A stretch of 64,000 bases of DNA. It comes from an uncultured Sphingomonadaceae bacterium. GTDB taxonomy: Bacteria; Pseudomonadota; Alphaproteobacteria; Sphingomonadales; Sphingomonadaceae. The number at the start of each line of letters is the position of its first letter. Position 1 is the first letter of the stretch. Below the pieces are notes generated by a model. The model was not told where the DNA came from. It made no database searches and saw only the letters and a program-made list of their open reading frames with translations. Shown here in pieces: positions 18,022 to 25,689 of this stretch. The translations under genes and the position numbers were made by a program. Where the stretch lies: NCBI GenBank assembly GCA_947503245.1, contig CANNCV010000002.1, positions 496,001 to 560,000 of the forward strand. Direction: 5' to 3'.

Positions 18022-18729
18022 ATGAGCGATACAGCAAAAACCGCAGCAAAGTCGCTGCCAAATCTTAAACAGCAACCCGAGACAGGCCCCGGAACACCCG
18101 TACCGGCCCCCTATCCTTATGCGGATGCCCCGGCCTTTTCCCAGACCATAGGATCACAGCCTGAAGGCGTGCCGCTGCATGCCTGTATGGGCTTGAACAG
18201 CTGCAAGGCCGCTGACCGTTATGGCAAAGAGGGCCATAAAGACCCTGTAACGGGCCAGATGGTGCAAAATGATTGTGCCGGTCAAGGGTATTGCGCAACT
18301 GCGCCAGCGCATTTCTGCCATGTGCAAAATGACTGCAAAAACCAGGGTGGCTGCGGGCTATATGGCACCGCCGAAGAATTGAGCAATCCAGGGCATAATG
18401 ATTGTCGCTCGCTCGGCTCTTGCGCTGTTCCCATCAATGCAGAACGCTTCAGCACCAATGGTCCTAATCAGGGCAAAAGCGTGTGGGCACGTGCGCGAAA
18501 GGTCTTCGAAGAAGAGATATGGCCGCAAACGCGCGGCGAATTGCTGAATAAGCAGGAAATGGGCGGCCTTGATGCGAAATGCACATTGCCTGACACGCTG
18601 GGCCCGCCGCCAGAGGAGTTTCAAGGGCGCGGGCCATCCTATCTCTGGATATCAGATGATAATAATGATCGCGGCAATATGACCGCTTGCGGTTCAAGTG
18701 GCACAAGCGGAGCAGGCGGCTGCGCTTGA
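18022..18729 (+). CDS. Cysteine-rich protein with four C-x5-C pairs, candidate MNIO substrate
   Basis: 235 residues with 12 cysteines and no signal peptide. Four pairs share identical spacing C-x5-C: Cys55/61, 85/91, 105/111 and 128/134. The last three are each preceded by Asn-Asp (QNDC, QNDC, HNDC) and have a Gly two residues before the second Cys (G-x-C). The N-D-C...C pattern recalls the cysteine core of bufferin precursors (DUF2282) modified by MNIO enzymes. Four more cysteines (99, 187, 223, 234) lie outside. The RBS AGGAGGG lies 7 nt before the ATG. It sits between the ferritin-like and the DUF692 genes, so it is either the modified substrate or a metal-binding partner. Confidence 0.75.
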   Translation: MSDTAKTAAKSLPNLKQQPETGPGTPVPAPYPYADAPAFSQTIGSQPEGVPLHACMGLNSCKAADRYGKEGHKDPVTGQMVQNDCAGQGYCATAPAHFCHVQNDCKNQGGCGLYGTAEELSNPGHNDCRSLGSCAVPINAERFSTNGPNQGKSVWARARKVFEEEIWPQTRGELLNKQEMGGLDAKCTLPDTLGPPPEEFQGRGPSYLWISDDNNDRGNMTACGSSGTSGAGGCA

Positions 18730-18828
18730 ATATACACCCTTGAACCCCTCAGGGCGTGATGCGCGTTTCTGGTCCCATTTGGCCGCATCGCGCCCCTATT
18801 GTTTAAGCAGACATATTGGTATCACATC

Positions 18829-19812
18829 ATGGTCCATTCCATAGCTCCCATGACCCTTGCAAAGGCGAATGCACACAGATCCTCATTGCCCAATTTGGGT
18901 TTGGGTCTTGGGCTTCGCAATGTGCATTTTGAGCATATTTTGGAGCATTGGCCAAAACTGGACTGGTTTGAGGCTATTAGCGAAAACTTCATGGATTCAG
19001 GCGGTCGCCCGCGTTACATACTGGACCAGATAGCCGAGCATTATCCTGTCGTTTTGCATGGCGTATCCATGTCGATTGGTAGCACTGATCCGTTAAACCG
19101 GCATTACCTCGCCAAGCTCAAAAAACTGGCTGATGCTATCGATACACCATGGATTAGCGATCACCTTTGCTGGACAGGAATATTGGGGCTGAACACCCAT
19201 GACCTGTTGCCATTGCCGCTTACAGATGAAACGCTAAACCATGTTATAGAGCGTGTTCGCACAGTGCAGGACATATTAGAGCGGCCGCTAATATTGGAAA
19301 ACCCCAGCACCTATCTGACATTCCGCCAATCCACACTGGAAGAAACAGAGTTTTTTTCGCAACTGGCGGCGGCAACCGGGTGCGGCTTTCTGCTTGATGT
19401 CAACAATGTGTTTGTCAGCTGTTATAACGCCGGAACTGATCCTGCTGCCTATATCGACGCCTTTCCTTGTGAGAATGTCGTGCAAATGCATCTGGCCGGC
19501 CATCAGGATTGTGGTGACCATATCATCGACACGCATGACGGCATTGTTAGGCAAGAAGTCTGGGCGCTTTTTGCTCGTGCCTGGCAACGCACCGGGGGCA
19601 GTTCCGTGCTGCTGGAATGGGACAGTAACATCCCTGCTTTTGATATTTGCAAAGATGAGATGATGAAAGCGCGGCTCTATATCGACAATATTGCCGAACA
19701 GCCCGCGCCTATGACCGAGCCAGAACGGCATAAGGCACAATCGCCACTTTCCACACCCGTTGATTTCATGGTTGCACCGGCCATGGACGATGCTGTTCTG
19801 ATCGATAGCTGA
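18829..19812 (+). CDS. DUF692/MNIO family multinuclear iron oxidase (BufB-like)
   Basis: About 327 residues. It has the family start LGLGLGLRNVHFEHIL and a TIM-barrel set of metal-ligand motifs: LHGVSMSIGS, ISDHLCW, LILENPSTYL, LLDVNNVFVS, MHLAGH, DTHDG and LLEWDSNIP. MNIO enzymes (MbnB, TglH, ChrH, BufB) use iron and O2 to convert peptide cysteines or other residues into heterocycles or related groups. The start is uncertain: ATG 18829 is used, ATG 18850 fits the conserved N-terminus equally well, and 18799 is TTG. The BufC-like partner follows with a 1-bp stop/start overlap, as in bufferin and other MNIO operons. Confidence 0.92.
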   Translation: MVHSIAPMTLAKANAHRSSLPNLGLGLGLRNVHFEHILEHWPKLDWFEAISENFMDSGGRPRYILDQIAEHYPVVLHGVSMSIGSTDPLNRHYLAKLKKLADAIDTPWISDHLCWTGILGLNTHDLLPLPLTDETLNHVIERVRTVQDILERPLILENPSTYLTFRQSTLEETEFFSQLAAATGCGFLLDVNNVFVSCYNAGTDPAAYIDAFPCENVVQMHLAGHQDCGDHIIDTHDGIVRQEVWALFARAWQRTGGSSVLLEWDSNIPAFDICKDEMMKARLYIDNIAEQPAPMTEPERHKAQSPLSTPVDFMVAPAMDDAVLIDS

Positions 19813-20615
19813 TGGATGAAAAAGACCTGACAAACCAGCAAAGCCTAGACAGTTTTCAACGCTGGTTTCAGCAGATGGTCATCTCCGCATCACATGATGA
19901 TCAAGCCGTTGATAGCGCCATTAATGCCCCACCTCGTGGCAGCGCACAGGACAGGCTAGCAATCTATCAATCCAGCTATAGGCGGCGTTTAGCGACCTGC
20001 TTGACCGAACAATATCCTGCCCTTAACCACGCTTTGGGTGAAGCGCTTTTTCATGACTTTGCGATGGATTATCTGACGGCGTGCCCGTCTGAAAGCTATA
20101 CACTTTATGATCTGGGCGACCGCTTCCCCATGCATTTGGAGCAAGAGCGGCCTGATGCGCACAAACCCAGTGATGAGCGCGAAGTCTGGATAGATTTCAT
20201 TGTAGAATTGGCGCGTTTTGAGCGCACTATCTTTGCGATGTTTGATGCGCACAGCGCGCCGAACATCGCCACAAACACTGAGTTTGCAGGCGTAACGCCT
20301 AACATGTTCGAGCAATGGCAATTGCACCCTGATCTTATAATATTCGCGTCCCAATTTCCGGTGGCTGATTATTATCATGCCGTCAAGATGGATAAAAACC
20401 CCGGACTGCCGCCTGCTCTGCCCAGCCATGTCGCCTTGCTGAGGCGCGATTATCAAACACGGATCAATAAATTGACGCCTAGGGAATATTGGCTCTTGTC
20501 CAACTGGTCGGCCTTTGCTGATGGCGCGCCTAATCCATTGGGCGGGAAAGAGAGTGAGGCGCTTATCCGCAAACTGGTGCAAAACGGTTTTATAGTCTGC
20601 ACAGCCCTTAAATGA
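19812..20615 (+). CDS. DUF2063/BufC-like MNIO partner protein
   Basis: 267 residues. The N-terminal domain (about residues 12-105) shows RLAIYQSSYRRRL, PALNHALGEALFHDFAMDYL and LYDLGDRFP, characteristic of the DUF2063 (putative DNA-binding) family that accompanies DUF692 enzymes. In such pairs the partner is thought to bind the substrate leader (RRE-like role). The start overlaps the MNIO stop (TGATG), so translation is coupled. It is the last gene of the plus-strand operon from 16432; the neighbouring precursor cassettes are on the other strand. Confidence 0.88.
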   Translation: MDEKDLTNQQSLDSFQRWFQQMVISASHDDQAVDSAINAPPRGSAQDRLAIYQSSYRRRLATCLTEQYPALNHALGEALFHDFAMDYLTACPSESYTLYDLGDRFPMHLEQERPDAHKPSDEREVWIDFIVELARFERTIFAMFDAHSAPNIATNTEFAGVTPNMFEQWQLHPDLIIFASQFPVADYYHAVKMDKNPGLPPALPSHVALLRRDYQTRINKLTPREYWLLSNWSAFADGAPNPLGGKESEALIRKLVQNGFIVCTALK

Positions 20616-20681
20616 TATAAAAGTGCAGTCGCCTATAGCTAGTGGCTAGCTCAAATCATCATGAATGATGCGGAATAAAGA

Positions 20682-20712
20682 AAGGGCGCCCGCAATATCT
20701 TGCGGCGCCCTT
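20682..20712 (-). terminator. Terminator of precursor gene 2
   Basis: A strong hairpin: arms AAGGGCGCC-CGCAA and TTGCGGCGCCCTT with a TATC loop and one bulged base, followed on the minus strand by TTTCTTTATT. It lies 28 bp after the stop of paralogue 2. It could also terminate the converging DUF2063 operon, which ends at 20615. Confidence 0.85.
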
Positions 20713-20739
20713 ACTGCAATCAAGATATGAGTTACCAAA

Positions 20740-20889
20740 TCAGCTTTGAGATGTGGTTGGACCACCAGCGCCATCAGAACCTGACGCAAATCCGCTTTCA
20801 ATTGATCCACAACCTTTTTGCAGCTCTACCAATTCAGGTTTTGTCCAGCGTTGCTTCACATTGTCTTCGCTTTGCATATTTGCGTTCAT
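20740..20889 (-). CDS. 49-residue RiPP precursor-like peptide, paralogue 2
   Basis: The leader half contains VKQRWTKPELVELQKG with the lasso-type leader motif Trp15-x-x-Pro18-x-Leu20. The second half has GSI, Phe34 and the acidic Asp39 in GSDG, and ends TTSQS with a C-terminal serine. If residue 31 is the first core residue and Asp39 the ring acceptor, the core would be 19 residues with a nine-residue ring, but residue 31 (Glu) is unusual for a lasso N-terminus. The region from 70 bp upstream to the terminator is a duplicate of the paralogue 3 cassette, 481 bp away. Very likely expressed, given its own promoter-like region and terminator. Confidence 0.82.
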   Translation of the reverse strand: MNANMQSEDNVKQRWTKPELVELQKGCGSIESGFASGSDGAGGPTTSQS

Positions 20890-21160
20890 ACCAAACCCCT
20901 AACATATCTTAGCACCAACAATGCCATACCCAGACAGTAAGATGTTTCATTTAAATGTCAAAACAAAATTTCTAAGCGATATTTATATAAATATTTATAG
21001 TTTATAAATATATCAAGAAAAATATGTAGTATAATTTAATTAAATAATTAAAATATATAATCTGATGAATTTATTATTTGTAGAATTGAAATATAATGTG
21101 GAGATTAGGGCTTCTCTGATTATCAACAGACTCAACTCATCATAAATGATACAGCATAAA
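20890..21160. other. AT-rich spacer between precursor cassettes
   Basis: No gene is visible. The first 70 bp are the 5' region of precursor gene 2 (shared leader TGTTAGG before the start codon). Bases about 20940-21110 are extremely AT-rich with many TATAAAT/ATTTATA runs. The last part repeats the sequence found downstream of paralogue 2's terminator (CTCATCAT-AAATGAT), so it marks the boundary of the duplicated unit. Confidence 0.6.
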
Positions 21161-21163
21161 GAA

Positions 21164-21192
21164 AGGGCGCCTGCAATATCTTGCGGCGCCCT
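21164..21192 (-). terminator. Terminator of precursor gene 3
   Basis: Hairpin with arms AGGGCGCCTGCAA and TTGCGGCGCCCT, loop TATC, followed on the minus strand by a T-rich tract (TTTCTTTATG). Nearly identical to the terminator after precursor gene 2, as expected from duplication of the whole cassette. Confidence 0.85.
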
Positions 21193-21220
21193 CATTGTAC
21201 TCAAGATAAGGGTTATCAAA

Positions 21221-21370
21221 TCAGCTTTCCGATGTGGAAACACCAACACTGCCATCAGTACCCGGCGCAAAGCTGATCTCGATTGATTCACAACCTTCTT
21301 GCAGTTTTACCAATTCCGGTTTTGTCCAGAGTTGCTTCACATTGTCTTCGCTTTGCATATTTGCGTTCAT
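21221..21370 (-). CDS. 49-residue RiPP precursor-like peptide, paralogue 3
   Basis: The first 13 residues are identical to paralogue 2 (MNANMQSEDNVKQ), then LWTKPELVKLQEG with the Trp15/Pro18/Leu20 leader motif, ESI, Phe34, Asp39 in GTDG and the end STSES with C-terminal serine. Divergence from paralogue 2 is concentrated after residue 23, i.e. in the presumed core, as expected for diversified RiPP precursors. A sigma70-like promoter is upstream (21404-21431) and a terminator downstream. Confidence 0.82.
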   Translation of the reverse strand: MNANMQSEDNVKQLWTKPELVKLQEGCESIEISFAPGTDGSVGVSTSES

Positions 21371-21403
21371 ACCAAATTCCTAACATATCTTAGCGCTAAC
21401 AAT

Positions 21404-21431
21404 ACTATATTCAGACAGTAAGATATTTCAA
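21404..21431 (-). promoter_or_regulatory. Sigma70-like promoter of precursor gene 3
   Basis: Minus strand: TTGAAA (21431-21426), 16-bp spacer, TATAGT (21409-21404). The TSS would fall near 21397, giving a leader of about 27 nt that contains TGTTAGG before the ATG at 21370. The same arrangement with weaker boxes precedes paralogue 2. Confidence 0.55.
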
Positions 21432-21435
21432 TAAA

Positions 21436-21467
21436 AAAGGCGCCTGCAATGTCTTGCGGCGCCCTTT
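21436..21467 (-). terminator. Terminator of precursor gene 4
   Basis: Hairpin AAAGGCGCCTGCAA / TTGCGGCGCCCTTT with loop TGTC, followed on the minus strand by TTTTTTATTG. It sits 16 bp after the stop of paralogue 4 and directly upstream of the paralogue 3 promoter, so each precursor is its own transcription unit. Confidence 0.85.
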
Positions 21468-21483
21468 CTTTGGTTTGCTCAGA

Positions 21484-21633
21484 TCAGCTCAGCGATGTTG
21501 AAGCACCAATATTGCCATCAGTACCAGCATTGAAGCTGTTTTGAATTGATCCAGTACCGTCTTGCAGTTCCACCAATTCAGGCTTTGTCCAAGATTGCTT
21601 CACACAATTTTGATCTTGCATATTTTTATCCAT
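21484..21633 (-). CDS. 49-residue RiPP precursor-like peptide, paralogue 4
   Basis: Strong Shine-Dalgarno GAGGAG 6 nt before the ATG. Contains VKQSWTKPELVELQDG (leader motif Trp15/Pro18/Leu20), GSI at 28-30, Phe34, Asp39 in GTDG, and the end STSLS with C-terminal serine. Closest to the core of the biosynthetic cluster, 125 bp downstream of the tail-collar genes. Its N-terminus (MDKNMQDQNC) differs from paralogues 2 and 3, while the leader and the GTDG region are conserved. Confidence 0.85.
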   Translation of the reverse strand: MDKNMQDQNCVKQSWTKPELVELQDGTGSIQNSFNAGTDGNIGASTSLS

Positions 21634-21758
21634 GATTAACTCCTCAAAGAATGGCTGCTGTTAACGCCGATATCCTATCACTTTATAGGACTATATAAAC
21701 ACAAATGTAAACCGTATGTAAAGTTAGCGGCATAAAGCATTTTTACGGATCATTATAA

Positions 21759-22379
21759 TCAGCTACGCGACGGGAATATTCCGAACAGTGCAACGCACCA
21801 ACGCACTGCTGTAAACGGCGATACCTTATTAATCGCAACATTGTTTCCAGCCGAGTTGATGCGCAATATGTCAGGATGCATATTGTTGACCGCAGGATCC
21901 CCATCAACAAAATTATTCGTGCCCGCCGGGGATACCGCAAAACTGTTGCGCACTGGCTGGTTGGTATCACCTGCAGCAGGGCTAGCGGCTACAACACCTG
22001 TATGTGTGTGCGATGGCAGATGAACAGCGTTAAGCACAAACTCAACCTGTCCGCCCCTTTGTCCCACTCTGAAATCGCCCAATCCAGGAGCATTACCCGC
22101 GCCAATGGGCCGTCGGCCTTGCAGATCAGGCAGGCCCAATGTTGTTCGGCCATTACCACCAAATTGTGTCCCCAAAATAGCAAATAGCGCCTGATTTGAA
22201 GATATGGGCAAAAGTGCACCATTGGCCTCTGCCCATTCACGTGGGCAAAAGCTGCCGCCAAAGGCCGATATCTGGCCGATAAATTGTGTACCTTGCTGGG
22301 CGTAAGCAGGTGATGAACCAGCACTCCCCATAGCGGCCACAGCAAGAGCAGCAGCCAATATTTTAAACTTTCTCATCAT
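21759..22379 (-). CDS. Secreted phage-tail-collar-domain protein 1
   Basis: 206 residues with a Sec signal peptide (cleavage near AYA-QQ, residues 25-28). The tail-collar domain starts at about residue 34: GQISAFGGSFCPREWAEANG, then FAILGTQFGGNGRTTLGLPDLQGRRP and LPSHTHTG. The C-terminus WCVALFGIFPSRS resembles the ALxGIFPSRN end of microcystin-dependent-protein (MdpB)-like proteins. Such proteins are not necessarily phage parts; here a homologue follows immediately upstream and both lie between the lasso exporter and the precursor genes. A role in export, surface display or activity of the peptides is possible but unproven. Confidence 0.85.
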   Translation of the reverse strand: MMRKFKILAAALAVAAMGSAGSSPAYAQQGTQFIGQISAFGGSFCPREWAEANGALLPISSNQALFAILGTQFGGNGRTTLGLPDLQGRRPIGAGNAPGLGDFRVGQRGGQVEFVLNAVHLPSHTHTGVVAASPAAGDTNQPVRNSFAVSPAGTNNFVDGDPAVNNMHPDILRINSAGNNVAINKVSPFTAVRWCVALFGIFPSRS

Positions 22380-22427
22380 CTTTTCCTTTCATACAATATA
22401 TTTCACACCTGATATTCATCAGGTTGA

Positions 22428-23042
22428 TCAACTGCGTGAAGGGAAAACACCAACGGTCGCAATGCACCATTGTGCCACCAGAAATGGCGATACTTTGTTG
22501 ACTGGCTGGCCGTTACCGGTTTCGTTAATCCGCAAAATATTGGGGTGCATATTGTTCACTGCCGGATCACCATCGAGATAGATATTGCTGCCAGCAGGCG
22601 CCGCGGCAAAGCTGTTGCGAACCGGTTGATTGGTGTCGCCTGCTGTCGGGCTGGCTGCGATTGTGCCTGTATGTGTGTGTGAAGGCATCTGCGAAAGAGT
22701 GATATTAAAAGACGTGCTGCCGCCTTTTTGACCCTGCACATAACGCGGCAAACCCTGCCCTTGGCCAAGGCCTATCGGTGCACGCCCCTGCAAATCGGGT
22801 AACCCAAAGGTCATGCGGCCATCACCGCCATACATAGTGCCCAATAGAGAGAATAAAGCCGGATTAGAATTAATAGCAACCAGCCCGCCATTGGCTTGCG
22901 CCCATCCGCGTGGACAAAAATTGCCACCGAAATACATCATTTGCCCTAATAAAGGCTCCGCTTGCGCCTGTGCCGGCGATGCGAATGTCGACATACTCAG
23001 TGCAGCTGCGCCCGCAGCTGCCAATAATTTCATAGCTTTCAT
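22428..23042 (-). CDS. Secreted phage-tail-collar-domain protein 2
   Basis: 204 residues from ATG 23042, chosen because GGAGAAGG lies just upstream; a longer frame to 23060 would place charged residues before the signal. Signal peptide cleavage near AQA-EP. The same tail-collar motifs as its neighbour occur in the same order (MYFGGNFCPRGWAQANGG, LGTMYGGDGRMTFGLPDLQGRAP, MPSHTHTG) with the same C-terminus IFPSRS. The two are tandem paralogues separated by 48 bp. Confidence 0.85.
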   Translation of the reverse strand: MKAMKLLAAAGAAALSMSTFASPAQAQAEPLLGQMMYFGGNFCPRGWAQANGGLVAINSNPALFSLLGTMYGGDGRMTFGLPDLQGRAPIGLGQGQGLPRYVQGQKGGSTSFNITLSQMPSHTHTGTIAASPTAGDTNQPVRNSFAAAPAGSNIYLDGDPAVNNMHPNILRINETGNGQPVNKVSPFLVAQWCIATVGVFPSRS

Positions 23043-23185
23043 TTTGACCTTCTCCCTCATGTCTCAAAAGCGACCCTGCTTATCGATACATCACTTTAAT
23101 TGTATTTACAATCAGATACATAATCAGCCACTTCTTAGAGGAGCTTTCAGCATCTGAGCGTTAAAATGACGATCTGATGGGGAGA

Positions 23186-23731
23186 TTAGTTAGCAGTGAC
23201 CTTATTCATGGTATTGGCGAAATTCGACGCTATGCGAACAAAGTTTGCCATTTCGGACAGAAGATTGCCCTGCGCTGTTCCATAATCGGCTATAACATAG
23301 CGGGTAACGTAAAAGCTGCCATCTTGCAGGCTTCCAGCGTTCACAATCGGGTTTTCCCGCAAAAAGCTAGGTATGGATGCTGCCACTTTCTCTGGAGCAT
23401 TACCCGCTTCCCAAATCGATATCAGGTTCATACCGCGGCATTTCATATCTTCAATCTCTACAGCAGCGGCGTTGTCACAACCGTGAAAGAATATCTCAAA
23501 CTTCAAGCCATTTGTTGCGGTGGCAGATATATAATGGTTGCCGTTCGCATCGACCAGAAGCAGATGATTGCCCGTAACGGTCTTCAATACAGGCTCGATG
23601 CTTTTTGCATCCAGCGCCTTTACAATCTTTTTCTGCTTAAGATTGTCCGCACTGCTCGCCTGAGCACTGGCCACCGCTGGCGTGCAGAGCATTGCGGCAG
23701 TGATAACACCATAGAGTATTTTTTGTAGCAC
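23186..23731 (-). CDS. Secreted YbjN-like domain protein
   Basis: About 181 residues. The GTG at 23731 is chosen: it has GGGGGAG 7 nt upstream and is followed directly by a signal peptide (VLQKILYGVITAAML...ASAQA). The mature part resembles YbjN domains: a GNHYISATATNGLKFEIFFHGC strand, a second Cys in DMKCRGMNL, and a C-terminal helix with NLLSEMANFVRIA. The role is unknown. It shares orientation with the ABC exporter upstream (143-bp gap) and the collar genes downstream. Confidence 0.6.
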   Translation of the reverse strand: MLQKILYGVITAAMLCTPAVASAQASSADNLKQKKIVKALDAKSIEPVLKTVTGNHLLLVDANGNHYISATATNGLKFEIFFHGCDNAAAVEIEDMKCRGMNLISIWEAGNAPEKVAASIPSFLRENPIVNAGSLQDGSFYVTRYVIADYGTAQGNLLSEMANFVRIASNFANTMNKVTAN

Positions 23732-23874
23732 GGCTATTCTCCCCCTAATTTCGGGGAATGCCGCCAGTTTTCGATTGACAATAATGACAAAACTCCCCCC
23801 TTTTGCCTGCCATGGGCTGTCATCCAATGGCTTATGGCGTAGAGGTTAGTCACAATGGCAATGCTGTGCAACAG

Positions 23875-25644
23875 CTATAATTTACCGCGCTTTACGCCTT
23901 CATCTTTCACCAGATTGGCCCTGCCATCAGTCACAATAATATGACAGTTAGAATGGTCCGCATGTGCCTCTGCATGGCTAATCAGCAATATCAGCTGCCC
24001 CTGCGCTCTGGTTTGTAAATTGGCCATCAATCGCGCTGATGTCTGACGGTCAAGCGCTGACAGGCTTTCATCCAGAATGAGGATCTTCGCTGGTCGCAAA
24101 AATGCCCGGGCCAGCGCTATTCTCTGGCGCTCACCACCGGAAATACGGCTCCCCGCACTGCGCAGACTTTCATCCAACCCTGCTGGCAGAGCGCGAACAA
24201 TATCGGCGACACAGGCCTGTTCCAGCGCATCCCAGATAAGCGCATCATCATCTGATCGATCAGGCCAAAGAATATTCTCTCGCACGCTGCCTTCAAACAA
24301 AAACCCATCCTGCACGGCATAGCTGATCTGCGTTTGCCAAAGGCTGCGATTGTCATCATTCAGCGATACTTTACCGAATCTTATATCGCCACTTTGCGGG
24401 ACCATCAGCCCAGCGATCAGATCGGCCAGACTGGTTTTGCCCGACCCGGATTCACCGCTAATCGTTACCAGCCCCGTTGCTGGCAGAGCAATATGCTCGC
24501 AGCGCAAGATATTCTCTCCGCCATCATAGCGAAAAGCCAAACCATCTATCACCAGTGAACCGGACATATCATCAGGCGCGAATGCAGCTTGGGTGGCAGT
24601 GTTGTGCATTTTGCCATATTGCGCGTTCGCCTTTAGCCGCTGTGCGGTGTCAAATGCTGGCAAAGCATTGGCAACGCCTTGTAGCCCGCTAATGGCCGCG
24701 GTCAGCGCTGGCATAAGGCGGATCAAAATCCCGCCAATCAGCAACAGTTCAACCGGCGATACGTTAAAAACACCATAGCCCAATGCAACAAGCAGCATCG
24801 CGACAATTGCACCCAACAGCTCAACACTGCGGCGCATCAACCCTTGTTGGCGGGAAAAATCGACGCCATATTTGCGTGTATAGCGTACCGCGCTGGCAAA
24901 ACGCTTCAGAAAATCTTCTTCGGCCTGTGTTGCCTTGGCGGCTTTCAGACCGTCAAGAAAGCGTACGGTTTCCCGCGCGATATCCTGCCCGCCTCTGGTC
25001 ATCCCTTCACCCAATATCTTGCTGCGCGCGAGCCAGACTGCGCCCAAAATGCAAGCAATAACCATGGTAGCCAACAGCAATAAACCAGCTGGCACGCTGA
25101 TAAAGAATGCGGTGCCAATGAAAACGCAGACCATCGCCACAGAAATGCTGCTTTGGGTTGCAAAGCGCATGGCCATGCCAATACGCGCAATATTGGCGGT
25201 CAGGCTGTCGAGCATATGGGACTTGCGCAATGACTGTATTTGCGGCCAACTGCTATATACCAAAGACCGCAAAAGCTCCTGCCTTATATGATCCACATAA
25301 CCCAGGCTGATGCGCATGATCGCAACATCACGCCGCAACAATATGGCTGCGCGCAATATCATCAGGATGAAGAAACCAGCGAACAATATTGCCATCCGCT
25401 GCACCCAGGATGTAACACCCACTGCGCCGAGATAATCAGCTATGGCCGCAGAAATGTCCGTAGATGGCGTTTCTGATACGATCAGTTCAACAATGGGCAG
25501 AAGCAGGACCAGCCCAAAACCTTCAAGCAGCGCCGCAAAGCCGACAAGCCCTAGCGTTTTTAAGAGCTGAGCGCCGCCATAATCCATCACGCTATGGGCA
25601 AGACCGCGCCACCCCAATAATTCTGGTCCAACAGGCTCAGTCAT
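23875..25644 (-). CDS. ABC transporter (fused permease/ATPase), likely RiPP exporter
   Basis: 589 residues. The N-terminal transmembrane domain has about six helices (residues 20-300). The ATPase domain has Walker A GESGSGKTS, signature ISGGERQRIALARAF and Walker B KILILDESLSALD. There is no C39 peptidase domain, as in lasso-peptide exporters where a separate B2 protein removes the leader. It is transcribed just after the B2 gene (45-bp gap). Probable substrate: the modified forms of the precursors encoded downstream. Confidence 0.92.
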   Translation of the reverse strand: MTEPVGPELLGWRGLAHSVMDYGGAQLLKTLGLVGFAALLEGFGLVLLLPIVELIVSETPSTDISAAIADYLGAVGVTSWVQRMAILFAGFFILMILRAAILLRRDVAIMRISLGYVDHIRQELLRSLVYSSWPQIQSLRKSHMLDSLTANIARIGMAMRFATQSSISVAMVCVFIGTAFFISVPAGLLLLATMVIACILGAVWLARSKILGEGMTRGGQDIARETVRFLDGLKAAKATQAEEDFLKRFASAVRYTRKYGVDFSRQQGLMRRSVELLGAIVAMLLVALGYGVFNVSPVELLLIGGILIRLMPALTAAISGLQGVANALPAFDTAQRLKANAQYGKMHNTATQAAFAPDDMSGSLVIDGLAFRYDGGENILRCEHIALPATGLVTISGESGSGKTSLADLIAGLMVPQSGDIRFGKVSLNDDNRSLWQTQISYAVQDGFLFEGSVRENILWPDRSDDDALIWDALEQACVADIVRALPAGLDESLRSAGSRISGGERQRIALARAFLRPAKILILDESLSALDRQTSARLMANLQTRAQGQLILLISHAEAHADHSNCHIIVTDGRANLVKDEGVKRGKL

Positions 25645-25689
25645 AGCGCGTGCAGATCATGGTCATGGCAATGCTGTCTGACATAGCGA

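Noticed and set aside
18022-18729. Cys-rich protein as a classical bufferin precursor (BufA)
   Set aside because: It is more than twice the usual length, lacks a signal peptide and has four cysteine pairs; only a motif resemblance is claimed.
20682-21467. Short repeats with spacing reminiscent of a CRISPR array
   Set aside because: The three GGGCGCC units are hairpin terminators with different spacing, each placed just after a 49-codon gene, and no cas genes are present.
21759-23042. Prophage remnant suggested by tail-collar domains
   Set aside because: Both proteins have Sec signal peptides and no other phage genes, att sites or integrase are visible nearby.
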